Shown: positions 49,933 to 58,006 of the stretch, piece by piece | Layout of the letters: the number at the start of each line of letters is the position of its first letter | Numbering within the stretch: position 1 is the first letter of the stretch | Virus record (IMG/VR): IMGVR_UViG_3300044591_001861 | Coordinates: 26,245-90,244 of that record | DNA length: 64,000 nucleotides | Source of the DNA: a virus | Direction: 5' to 3' (one strand) | Translations under genes and position numbers: made by a program | Notes under the pieces: generated by a model | Database searches by the model: none | The model's input: the letters and a program-made list of their open reading frames with translations, nothing else | Told to the model about the DNA's origin: nothing

Positions 49933-51207
49933 TTACCTTTGTTCAATCCAGTTCAATACTGCAAGTGCTTTTTTGTTGGTATTTGGAGATGCACAAGCAA
50001 GTGTATAAGTGTCACTAATTGTTCCAATGCCACTTCTACCTAACTGAAGTGCTGCTTTAATATCAAGATCAACTAACGCACCACTACCATTAATTACAAA
50101 ACCACTCAAAAGATCACTTCCACCAGATACTGCAGTTTGAGTGATATTATACTGCATAAAGGAGTTTGGATCGGGATGATTTACCCAAGTTCCTCCAGTC
50201 AGTGTTGCATTTTGTAGAAGTTGCCAATAAACATTCGTATTGTCATCAGTTGCTGCCTGTAATGATCTCAAGAGCATTACACCAGTTAGATTATTGGATT
50301 TTAAACGAATGCTTATAATTGGATAGAATGTATTTGCTGATGCCATCGTTGTCCCTGTGATGGGATTTGATATGCTCAAAAGAGTTCCGAGTTTTTCTGG
50401 TTCTCCTTCCTGAATAAGAGAATTAGAACCCTGATACATGTAATGAGTTCCTGCAACACCAGTTACATTTTCTATCTCAAGTCTAATAGGCAAGAAAGGA
50501 GTGGAACACCAAACTCCTGGGTTGGTATTTGCATTATCAAAAGTATGAGATGCAACAGTCTCATTCTTCATTAACCAAGCAAATTGAATTATACCTGCAC
50601 CATACCATTCATAATTGATGGAAATCATTTGTTGTTTTGTTGGATCTGCAGTTACTCCAGTCCACCCATTACCATCAAACTTCTCACCATTCCATTCATC
50701 TCTGTATACTCTGGTTTCTGTAACAATTCCAGTTACACTACTACGGAGCACATAAGAATATGTTCCTCCATCATCCTCAAAATAAACACCGTTGTTTTCA
50801 TCAAACAATCCAAATCTTCTACGAATACCTACTTTTGGTTGTTCTAGACGAACTGCGAATGCGAGTGTTGCACCTCTGCCAGGAATGTATCTCATCACAT
50901 TCTTGGTTTGGCGAATTACTTTGCTTCCTGTAGTGGAACCAACTTGCATTATAACATTACTGGCATTTGCATTAAATGTTGCAGTTCCAACTCCAACTAC
51001 TCTTTCATCCCATACATCAGTCTCTTTACCATACTGGAAGGTGTTGAAGAATACTGTTTGATAAGGAGATATTTTGAATCTGTTGTTGTTGGTAAATTGA
51101 GGTCTCCAGTCTGTCTGGTTTCCCCAGTGATCTGCGATATTATAAACTTCAAATAAAGATCTTTCTTGATTTAGAAAGTCTTGTTCGTTCTTATTCCATA
51201 TAGCCAT
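49933..51207 (-). CDS. Probable virion structural protein (424 aa)
   Basis: A 424-residue, mainly beta protein that I cannot name. The N-terminus (AIWNKNEQDFLNQERSLFEV) is followed by long beta-rich stretches (for example VFFNTFQYGKETDVWDERVV), low in Lys and high in Asn, Thr and Gly. Composition and position (between gp17 and the gp16 region) suggest a head or tail surface protein. It has no fibre-like repeats. Confidence 0.75.
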   Translation of the reverse strand: MAIWNKNEQDFLNQERSLFEVYNIADHWGNQTDWRPQFTNNNRFKISPYQTVFFNTFQYGKETDVWDERVVGVGTATFNANASNVIMQVGSTTGSKVIRQTKNVMRYIPGRGATLAFAVRLEQPKVGIRRRFGLFDENNGVYFEDDGGTYSYVLRSSVTGIVTETRVYRDEWNGEKFDGNGWTGVTADPTKQQMISINYEWYGAGIIQFAWLMKNETVASHTFDNANTNPGVWCSTPFLPIRLEIENVTGVAGTHYMYQGSNSLIQEGEPEKLGTLLSISNPITGTTMASANTFYPIISIRLKSNNLTGVMLLRSLQAATDDNTNVYWQLLQNATLTGGTWVNHPDPNSFMQYNITQTAVSGGSDLLSGFVINGSGALVDLDIKAALQLGRSGIGTISDTYTLACASPNTNKKALAVLNWIEQR

Positions 51208-51210
51208 AAA

Positions 51211-51528
51211 TTAAATCCACTCTAATTTTCCTGGATGATATCGTTTTGCGTTTTGAATATTAAAATTCTTTTCTTCCGCAGGATAGATATTATGGACAAT
51301 TGCTCCAGGATAGTTTCCTTGAAGTTGTTCTCCTAATTCCTGTTTAGATGGAACTCCTGTTTTTGTGACAAGTTCAAGTCTATATATGCTGCCTTGCCAC
51401 ATAACATCGGCAACGTAACTTTCCCCCACTTGCTGAGGTTGTTCTGGTTGTGAGTTGATGTAGAGATTTCCGTTGAAATCTCCTGAGATGTTTACTGACT
51501 CAGATAGAAACTGTTTGAAACTTTTCAT
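51211..51528 (-). CDS. Head-targeted-like small protein (105 aa)
   Basis: A 105-residue protein starting MKSFKQFLSESVNISGD, nearly the same targeting-type peptide as the nucleotidylyltransferase protein (MKSFLQFLSEAS). The body is a small beta/alpha domain (VMWQGSIYRLELV, then NYPGAIVHNIYP). This domain also forms part of the 759-residue protein next door. The ATG at 51528 is used rather than an upstream GTG. Function unknown. Confidence 0.75.
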   Translation of the reverse strand: MKSFKQFLSESVNISGDFNGNLYINSQPEQPQQVGESYVADVMWQGSIYRLELVTKTGVPSKQELGEQLQGNYPGAIVHNIYPAEEKNFNIQNAKRYHPGKLEWI

Positions 51529-51533
51529 TTTAA

Positions 51534-53813
51534 TCACCACTTAACCTTGTTTGCCCAGTATGCTGCAGACATTGGACCTTTATCAATGTTTTTTGCATGT
51601 CTTGTTTTAAATCTTTTACGTCGACTTGCATATTCTTTAGATTCTCCTTCTTTTTTGGGGGAACCTTTTACACCTCTTTGCCCAAAACGAATAATTTTTT
51701 CTTTTCCATCTGAACATGCCTTGACAACATGAGATTTGCCAGTCAGAGAATCACCAACTGCTTGTGCTTTTGGTTTATTGCATTTCATTTTATCTTTATC
51801 AATTGATTCTGCAAATGCTTGGAGAATTTGCTCGCCTGGCATAATATTATCTGCTTTAAAGTAAGTTACCTTACCTCCTGGATAGATCTTATTAATTTGA
51901 TCTTGAACTTCCCCTCTATTAGGCATTTTTGAATTTGGGAAGAAGATCTTTAATGAGTAAAAAGATCCTTTCCAGGAAACATAAACTAATAAAAGATTTC
52001 CGCGTGCAGATTTTAGGGATACTGCCTCTTCAATTTGCTCTCCCATTGGTTTCACATAATTTTTATTTGGGCCTGGTTTTGCTGCACTTCCTCCAGCTGG
52101 TTTTTCATGATGGTCTTCTCCACAGGTTATGCAAGGAGACTGTCCACACTTACAATTACACTCTTTCTTTTCTTCTTTTACTAGAGGATCTGGTTTGATA
52201 AGATCTACAAATTCTACGAAAGGATTTCCATTTGCATCAGTAACAACAACACTTTCATTTGCAGATTTCCATCCACCACCTGCTTTCTTATATTCTTTAG
52301 CAGCCCAACCATTTGCATAAGCAGAAGGATATACATCAAACTTTGCTTTTGCCTTTGCCTTCATCTTAGACCAAAGTGAAGGATTAGTGGGAACGTTCTT
52401 TTCATTAAGAACTTCTGCTTCCATCTCAAGTAAAATTTTATCTACTAAAGAAGGTTCATAACCAGCATTAACGACTCCTGTTTTAATGCTTCCTTTTGCT
52501 AATGATGGTCCAGTTGTTTTTCTTTCCGCTGCTGCTCTCTCACCCTCAGTAGATCCTCTCTGAGCAAGAGTTCTAATCTTAGCAGCACGATTTTGTTCTC
52601 TATGCTTTTTGGGATCAATTGCCGCTGGAATTGCACTTTCAGGAACACAATTAGGAACTTCTTTCTTACCCTTCTTCTTCATCCCCACTTGCTTGTAACC
52701 TTTCCAACACGCTTCTTCAATCTCGGATTCCCCGCTTTCAAGATAGTCCGCTGCAGTATCAATATAATCTGCCGCTTTGGTAATCTTTGATTGCACCCAT
52801 GCCTCTAAATCACCTTCGCCTTTATTAACTTTATTCTTCAGTCTCGAAACTGCTTTAGAAATAGTTTCAAGTTCAGATCTTGCCATTGAATATTCTTCAT
52901 CTTTAATTGAAACTTTATCCCATGCTTTTTCGCCATAAGCACATTCTGAACGGATTTCTCTCTTATCACAAAGCGGACAATATCTTTCCTCTTCACCACT
53001 CATATCATGCTCATGTTCTTCTGTTCTTGCTGCTCTCATATCCTGCCTTGCTCTCATCACATCATCTCTAGAAATAGCACCCCTAGTCCATGGATCCTCT
53101 GCAGCGGCTTTAACTGCTTGTGATCTTGTTAATGGTTTTGGTTTTACCGCATTTGGTTTATCCTCACCATACTTCGCAGTGGATTTTTTAGATCTGGTTG
53201 GTACATAAACCTTCCCTCCACTACCAGTTGTTCCAATCTGCTTTCTTCCTTTTATTTTATCAACTAGATCACCGACTAAACCTTCTTCAATATTATTAGA
53301 AGACATGATTGGTTTTCCTCCCTTTCCTTTGCGATTTGCTACAGGATCTGCTTTTCTTTTTCTTTTTACTGAAGCAGCAATCTCACTCTTAGACATTTTT
53401 TCTGCCTTTTCATTTGAAAGACATTTTGGTTTTGGTTCTCCAGGTTCACGCGCACATGGTCCAATTGCTTCACCTTTAGTGTTATATCTCTTCCAATTTC
53501 CTTCGGGATGATCTTTATCAAACCAGTTTCTTAGATCTTCATATGCTATTTTCTTTTTACTATGTTTAATTTCCCCTTTTTGTTTAGCAATCAATTTATT
53601 TGAATATTCCTGAGCATGGGATGTGCTAGAAACATTCTCATCTGGAATTCCTTTTTTAGCAGTATCATAAATGTCAATATCACCATCAGCATCACGATCA
53701 ACATACTGAACTGTTGCATGATGAACCAACTGCTTTAAATCCAGATTTGGATCCAGCTGATGTTGTTTTTTTGGAAGATGGGGTGTTTTGTGAGAAAATT
53801 TTGGAGTTTTCAT
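51534..53813 (-). CDS. Large modular virion-associated protein (759 aa)
   Basis: A 759-residue basic, modular protein. It has a calcium-loop-like DRDADGDIDIYD near 40 and a segment GPCAREPGEPKPKC near 115. A zinc-type CPLCDK lies near 275 and the helical EAWVQSKITKAADYIDTAADYLES near 340. A module YPSAYANGWAAKEYKKAGGGW sits near 505, and a Cys cluster ECNCKCGQSPCITC near 555. The W-x-G-S-x-Y domain shared with the 105-residue neighbour follows near 615. Several modules recur in marine T4-like virion proteins, but no function is known. The ATG overlaps the upstream small gene (ATGA). Confidence 0.75.
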   Translation of the reverse strand: MKTPKFSHKTPHLPKKQHQLDPNLDLKQLVHHATVQYVDRDADGDIDIYDTAKKGIPDENVSSTSHAQEYSNKLIAKQKGEIKHSKKKIAYEDLRNWFDKDHPEGNWKRYNTKGEAIGPCAREPGEPKPKCLSNEKAEKMSKSEIAASVKRKRKADPVANRKGKGGKPIMSSNNIEEGLVGDLVDKIKGRKQIGTTGSGGKVYVPTRSKKSTAKYGEDKPNAVKPKPLTRSQAVKAAAEDPWTRGAISRDDVMRARQDMRAARTEEHEHDMSGEEERYCPLCDKREIRSECAYGEKAWDKVSIKDEEYSMARSELETISKAVSRLKNKVNKGEGDLEAWVQSKITKAADYIDTAADYLESGESEIEEACWKGYKQVGMKKKGKKEVPNCVPESAIPAAIDPKKHREQNRAAKIRTLAQRGSTEGERAAAERKTTGPSLAKGSIKTGVVNAGYEPSLVDKILLEMEAEVLNEKNVPTNPSLWSKMKAKAKAKFDVYPSAYANGWAAKEYKKAGGGWKSANESVVVTDANGNPFVEFVDLIKPDPLVKEEKKECNCKCGQSPCITCGEDHHEKPAGGSAAKPGPNKNYVKPMGEQIEEAVSLKSARGNLLLVYVSWKGSFYSLKIFFPNSKMPNRGEVQDQINKIYPGGKVTYFKADNIMPGEQILQAFAESIDKDKMKCNKPKAQAVGDSLTGKSHVVKACSDGKEKIIRFGQRGVKGSPKKEGESKEYASRRKRFKTRHAKNIDKGPMSAAYWANKVKW

Positions 53814-53965
53814 TCAACTGGTTTTGATTTTGTCTTTTCACCTTTTGCTCTCTTTTTTCTCGCAGCGCAATGGGCACGTTGAGAAAATCCTTTTGGATTT
53901 GAGCAATCAATACTCTTTTTATATTTATTAGACCAATCTTCTTGAAATTGTTTAAATGTCTTCAT
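53810..53965 (-). CDS. Small basic protein with MKTFKQF start (51 aa)
   Basis: A 51-codon frame starting MKTFKQFQEDWSNKYKKSID. The second half (DCSNPKGFSQRAHCAARKKR) has two Cys and one His and is strongly basic, suggesting nucleic-acid or metal binding. The MKTFKQF start parallels the neighbouring head-targeting-like peptides. Coupling is tight: it overlaps the gp16 end by 14 bases and the 759-residue gene by ATGA. No known function. Confidence 0.75.
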   Translation of the reverse strand: MKTFKQFQEDWSNKYKKSIDCSNPKGFSQRAHCAARKKRAKGEKTKSKPVE

Positions 53966-54401
53966 TTTTTGTTTGTTGTTTAAGAAGTTTTGCTAATTCT
54001 GCAGTTGAACCAACAAATAATGCATTTGTTACATTAGTTGGACCTTTTGATTGCTTTTCTTCTTCAATATCTTTTAGTTTTTTCTGTAAATCCATTAACT
54101 TATCTGTAGCATCTGCTACATTTTTAATTAATTGTCCAGCAACTTCATATGCTCTGGGCATTTCACTTTCTTGAGCAAGTTCAAGAATTCCATTAATTGC
54201 CTCTTGACCTTTTTCTATTAAAGAATATAAATTACCTCTAGTATATTCATAGTCTTTTTTTATGTGATCAGATTCTGTAGACTTTGATATTTTTTCAATC
54301 TTCTCAACAGAAGTCTCAGAAACTTCCACTGGAGAAATTTCTGAAACCTCATCATTGGAAAGTCCAAATGTTTGATTTAGGCTGTCAAAATTTTTTTTCA
54401 T
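53952..54401 (-). CDS. 16: Terminase small subunit (gp16-like)
   Basis: A 149-residue mainly helical protein in the gp16 position between gp15 and gp17. Helices DHIKKDYEYTRGNLYSLIEKGQEAINGIL and MPRAYEVAGQLIKNVADATDKLMDLQKKLKDI are followed by TNVTNALFVGSTAELAKLLK, matching T4 gp16 (IQNATVFMGSPTELMDEI). It recognises DNA and stimulates gp17. The ATG at 54401 follows the gp15 stop within three bases. Confidence 0.9.
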   Translation of the reverse strand: MKKNFDSLNQTFGLSNDEVSEISPVEVSETSVEKIEKISKSTESDHIKKDYEYTRGNLYSLIEKGQEAINGILELAQESEMPRAYEVAGQLIKNVADATDKLMDLQKKLKDIEEEKQSKGPTNVTNALFVGSTAELAKLLKQQTKNEDI

Positions 54402-54402
54402 A

Positions 54403-55398
54403 TCAGAAAGATGAATTGAATCCAAAATCATCACCGTAACTTACAAGCGCATCATCAGCTGCTGTTATCTTATAAATTTGCGATCCAAGTAGATGATTTG
54501 TTATTCTTGTTCCATAAGAACCTCTTGTAACATTCAATTTGTTTCCTGTTTTACTAGTTACAAATAATGTCTCATTGTCTATGGAAATGTATGATTTAAC
54601 TGGAATATTTGTAGCATCGGATACTTCAAAGACTGCATCTGAAATTTGAATATCTGTCTCTAGAACCGCAACAGTTTGATTTGCGAGTGAAGTAGTTGCT
54701 TTTGGTTCTGAAGTATAAGTAACATCTCTGTTTGTAGAATTTGCACCTCCAGAAAGATATCCAATAGAAACTTTTTTGATGATATCTTTTTCGACACCAG
54801 TTGCAATTGGGCCAAACAGATAAGTTTTTGCATTGAACTTTAAAGTATAAATTAATGCTCTTCGAGTTGAAAAATCTCCCTCATAGTCATCTTCCATTGT
54901 AATACCTTCAAGGGTTATTGGAATATCTCTTTTTTCTCCAATAGTATCAAGTAAATCAACCGTAAGAGTATATGATGGTTGAAAATAAGGAACAATTTGT
55001 TCAATAATTTGCAACATATCATCATTTAATTTTGTCATTATACTCATTTCAAATTGCATGGTGTATGGAACAGGCATGTATGCCTTTCTTAAATCACCTT
55101 CAGAAGTTTTTGAAATAAATGTTTGAGTTGTTTGTAGTTTTCTAGAAACGTCATAAAATAATCCGTTAAATTCAAATGACATTCTTGGCAATGTAATTTG
55201 AACTGGATTGTTTAAATCATCTGGAGACTCTCTAAGTCTTGATAAAAACTTTTGAGTGGGACCATATGCTAAAGGAACCTTAACAACTTCGACAACATTA
55301 CCACTATTGTCTGTTTTCTTTATCTGTATATTATTAAATAAGGTTCCAAAAGTTACAATAGTTCTTCTTAGAGTCTCGTGATAAAAATATTCAAACAT
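54403..55398 (-). CDS. 15: Tail sheath stabilizer/completion protein (gp15-like)
   Basis: A 331-residue protein. The start MFEYFYHETLRRTIVTFGTLFNNIQIKK and the QIVPYFQPSYTLTV segment match T4 gp15 (MFGYFYNSSFRRYATLMGDLFSNIQIKR; VEQILPYFQPHF). gp15 caps the tail and joins it to the head. About 60 residues more than T4, mostly a C-terminal beta domain (SYISIDNETLFVTSK). Confidence 0.93.
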   Translation of the reverse strand: MFEYFYHETLRRTIVTFGTLFNNIQIKKTDNSGNVVEVVKVPLAYGPTQKFLSRLRESPDDLNNPVQITLPRMSFEFNGLFYDVSRKLQTTQTFISKTSEGDLRKAYMPVPYTMQFEMSIMTKLNDDMLQIIEQIVPYFQPSYTLTVDLLDTIGEKRDIPITLEGITMEDDYEGDFSTRRALIYTLKFNAKTYLFGPIATGVEKDIIKKVSIGYLSGGANSTNRDVTYTSEPKATTSLANQTVAVLETDIQISDAVFEVSDATNIPVKSYISIDNETLFVTSKTGNKLNVTRGSYGTRITNHLLGSQIYKITAADDALVSYGDDFGFNSSF

Positions 55399-55431
55399 AA
55401 TTCTTAACTTATTATTTACTATTTAACAAAT

Positions 55432-56835
55432 TTATGGTGTTCCAAATGGATTTTTCTCACTGAAATCCAGTATTTCATTAGCTGCAATTTGAATCTCATC
55501 ATTTGCAGCATAAATATCTGCTCTATTTAGTTCATCCTCTGGGTCTGCAAGATTTTGCAGGGCATCTTCTGAAATAACATATGTTGCCCCAGAATCTTGT
55601 CCTATTAAAGTTTCTCCAACAATAAACTCTCCAGTAATATTTGAAACTTCAAGAAATCTTGAAATTGCATTCCAAGATTTTACTCTTGCTAATGTACTAC
55701 TAATACTTCCTACAATAACTTCATTATATTCATATTTTCCAGATCCAATTAATACTGGCGATCCTATCGCAATAGTTGGTATTGCACTGTATCCCAATCC
55801 TGCATTAATAATCCTAATTTCACGTACAGATCCATTTTCAATAATGGCTCTAGCTTGTGCGGATACTGAAGATATTCCTGTAAAAGTTACAGATGGTGCA
55901 TTTGCGTATCCAGATCCCCCACTAGTAACTGTAATAACACCTACAATTCCATCTCCTATAGTAGATGTTGCAGCAGCTCCAACTCCACTGTCACTGTAGA
56001 ATGCAATACCTGGAGCAACTGTATATCCAGATCCTACATTAATCATTTCTATTCCCTGAACTCTTCCAAGAGTTTCGTCAACCTCACAGAAATCAACAAT
56101 ACCATAAATCATAGTTGCAATTCCAGATGCTGTTCTGCCTCCTGTAGGAGCAGATGAGAATCCAATAGTTGGAACTGAAGAGTAACCACTTCCTCTATTT
56201 GTCACTGTTGCAAATCTGATACCACCATTGACAATGCTTGTTATTGCAGTTGCAGTCGAACCAATGCCAATCATTTTAAGAGTTCTAATACTTGCAATAT
56301 CTTCAGTATTATCGTCTATTTCTTGAATTCCAGTATCAATTACTTCATCTCCATATCTAAAGAGTTCGCACTGTAATTCATAGACATAATTTTTTTGAAG
56401 TTGATAAAAAGGTTTTTCATGCTCAACATATTTAATTTCAAAAATTCTATCTCCAAGAGGAAACCATATCAAATCTCCTTCTTTTGGTCTCTTAGATGTT
56501 TTAATATTTGGTAAACCAGAAATCAAAGGAGTTATATAAGTTTCAAATCTTTCTTTAGATATTATAAGAGTTAGGTCATCAAGTTCTTGAATTCCAAATT
56601 TAGATAAAATAGTACCTTGTCCGCCATATCCGTTAAAATTATCTACATATGCTTCTAAAGGATATGCATTTTTAAACTCAGATTCTATAACTTCTCTTAT
56701 TACAGTTCTTTCTGTAATAAATTGTCTTGGTATGTAATAAACTTCAACTCCATACATTCTAAGTTGTTCATTAATAAGATCTTGTACTAGGTTCTGCTCA
56801 CCCTTTGAACCCTGAAGAAAGAATGGATTTAACAT
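55432..56835 (-). CDS. 14: Neck protein (gp14-like) with inserted G-x-G-Y repeats
   Basis: A 467-residue neck protein, much longer than T4 gp14 (256). The start (MLNPFFLQGSKGEQNLVQDL) and the end (NEILDFSEKNPFGTP) match the family. The extra length is a beta-type insert near 205-360 with at least four copies of G-x-G-Y-x(3)-P (GSGYSSVPT, GSGYTVAPG, GSGYANAPS, GLGYSAIPT). gp13 and gp14 close the head and bind the tail. The insert probably forms a surface domain. Confidence 0.92.
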   Translation of the reverse strand: MLNPFFLQGSKGEQNLVQDLINEQLRMYGVEVYYIPRQFITERTVIREVIESEFKNAYPLEAYVDNFNGYGGQGTILSKFGIQELDDLTLIISKERFETYITPLISGLPNIKTSKRPKEGDLIWFPLGDRIFEIKYVEHEKPFYQLQKNYVYELQCELFRYGDEVIDTGIQEIDDNTEDIASIRTLKMIGIGSTATAITSIVNGGIRFATVTNRGSGYSSVPTIGFSSAPTGGRTASGIATMIYGIVDFCEVDETLGRVQGIEMINVGSGYTVAPGIAFYSDSGVGAAATSTIGDGIVGVITVTSGGSGYANAPSVTFTGISSVSAQARAIIENGSVREIRIINAGLGYSAIPTIAIGSPVLIGSGKYEYNEVIVGSISSTLARVKSWNAISRFLEVSNITGEFIVGETLIGQDSGATYVISEDALQNLADPEDELNRADIYAANDEIQIAANEILDFSEKNPFGTP

Positions 56836-56839
56836 ATTA

Positions 56840-57682
56840 TTATCCGATCATGTCTAGAGGTGGAAGTTCGTATGTTGATGACATCTTATCCATGATGACA
56901 TCAATTTCTCTTTGTCCATCGTCAAACAATTGTCTTCCATTCAATTCAACTCCACCAGGAAGTTTAACTCCCTGAAATTTAATAAGATTTTGTCCCCATT
57001 GTCTTTTAATTAATGCGGTTAAATATGGTTTTAAAAATGAATCATTCCAAACTCTAGAATAATCTCCAGGATCCATCATTCTATAACAGTCTATAATAAT
57101 ATAATGACCAACTTGTAAACTAGACCAATCAATATCAAGATATAATCTATCCTGCCTCTTATTAAAACGTATTTGCTTCTGTGTAGTTAATAACCAATCA
57201 ATATCTTCAAGATATCTTTTTACCATTGAATATGAAAGTAATTCAGTCGAACCCCAATAGTAAATATCATTTAAGAACAATTGATATTTAATACCAAACA
57301 TTCCACTTGATACTGAATTAGATCCTTCAAAATGAAATATTTTATTTACTCCTATTACATGAGAAGGAACTTGTAAATAATTACTATTTTCGTAGTAATT
57401 GAAAGTTACTGTTGTTGTACCTATACCAGCACTAGCTGATGTTGATGCTATGCCAACCCCAGTGATTCCTTTTGCCCTACCTCTATCAATATCTTCTTGT
57501 CTGACTTGATATTTTAAATATGTTTGATAAACCCCATCAAAATGTCTTTCTTGAAAGAGTTGTAGGGCATCATCGACAAGATCGTCAATTTGCTCATCAG
57601 CAATATTAATCTCTAATACTGGAGCTCCCAATTTTCTTAAACAATAATCGACAAGTTCTTGTCTTGAAGATGGTTGTGCCAT
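56840..57682 (-). CDS. 13: Neck protein (gp13-like)
   Basis: A 280-residue neck protein. LVDYCLRKLGAPVLEINIADEQIDDLVDDALQLFQERHFDG near 12-52 is the conserved gp13 start, and LKPYLTALIKRQWGQNLIKFQGVKLPGGVELNGRQ near 220-255 the conserved end. A Gly/Ser-rich segment (GIASTSASAGIGTT) interrupts the middle. It acts with gp14 at the head-tail joint. T4 gp13 has 309 residues. Confidence 0.95.
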   Translation of the reverse strand: MAQPSSRQELVDYCLRKLGAPVLEINIADEQIDDLVDDALQLFQERHFDGVYQTYLKYQVRQEDIDRGRAKGITGVGIASTSASAGIGTTTVTFNYYENSNYLQVPSHVIGVNKIFHFEGSNSVSSGMFGIKYQLFLNDIYYWGSTELLSYSMVKRYLEDIDWLLTTQKQIRFNKRQDRLYLDIDWSSLQVGHYIIIDCYRMMDPGDYSRVWNDSFLKPYLTALIKRQWGQNLIKFQGVKLPGGVELNGRQLFDDGQREIDVIMDKMSSTYELPPLDMIG

Positions 57683-57733
57683 GTTACAACTTGATTATAG
57701 GACTACAATTTAAAAATCAATATACTATCTATA

Positions 57734-58000
57734 TTATTTCAATAGGTTCCTTAGGAGAGATTTAATTTCATCCAAGTCATCCTTAAGATTTGTAATATTA
57801 GACTCAATGGATTCTATTCGTTTGGTTTCTGATTCTTTAATTTTTTTCAATTCAATATAAGTTTTATATTCATCATAATTTGTATTTAAAATGGCATTTG
57901 TCCTCTCATCTCTTACTAAGTTTGGATGCCCTTCAACAAAACTGAAGTTTAATAATTCAGGAGGAAGTTGACCTTCCTCACTGTTACTAATGTTATTCAT
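57734..58000 (-). CDS. Coiled-coil hypothetical protein (88 aa)
   Basis: An 88-residue protein with a short N-terminal segment and a C-terminal coiled coil (IESIESNITNLKDDLDEIKSLLRNLL). N-terminal LPPELLNFSFVEGHPNLVRDE contains a FVEGHP-type block. It lies six bases after the giant tail protein, so it may be an assembly factor or trimeric attachment piece; this is context only. Confidence 0.7.
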   Translation of the reverse strand: MNNISNSEEGQLPPELLNFSFVEGHPNLVRDERTNAILNTNYDEYKTYIELKKIKESETKRIESIESNITNLKDDLDEIKSLLRNLLK

Positions 58001-58006
58001 AGATTA

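Noticed and set aside
57691-57722. Possible promoter TTGATT-15-TATAAT upstream of gp13
   Set aside because: Spacer is too short and the -35 poor; it is probably AT-rich background between late genes.
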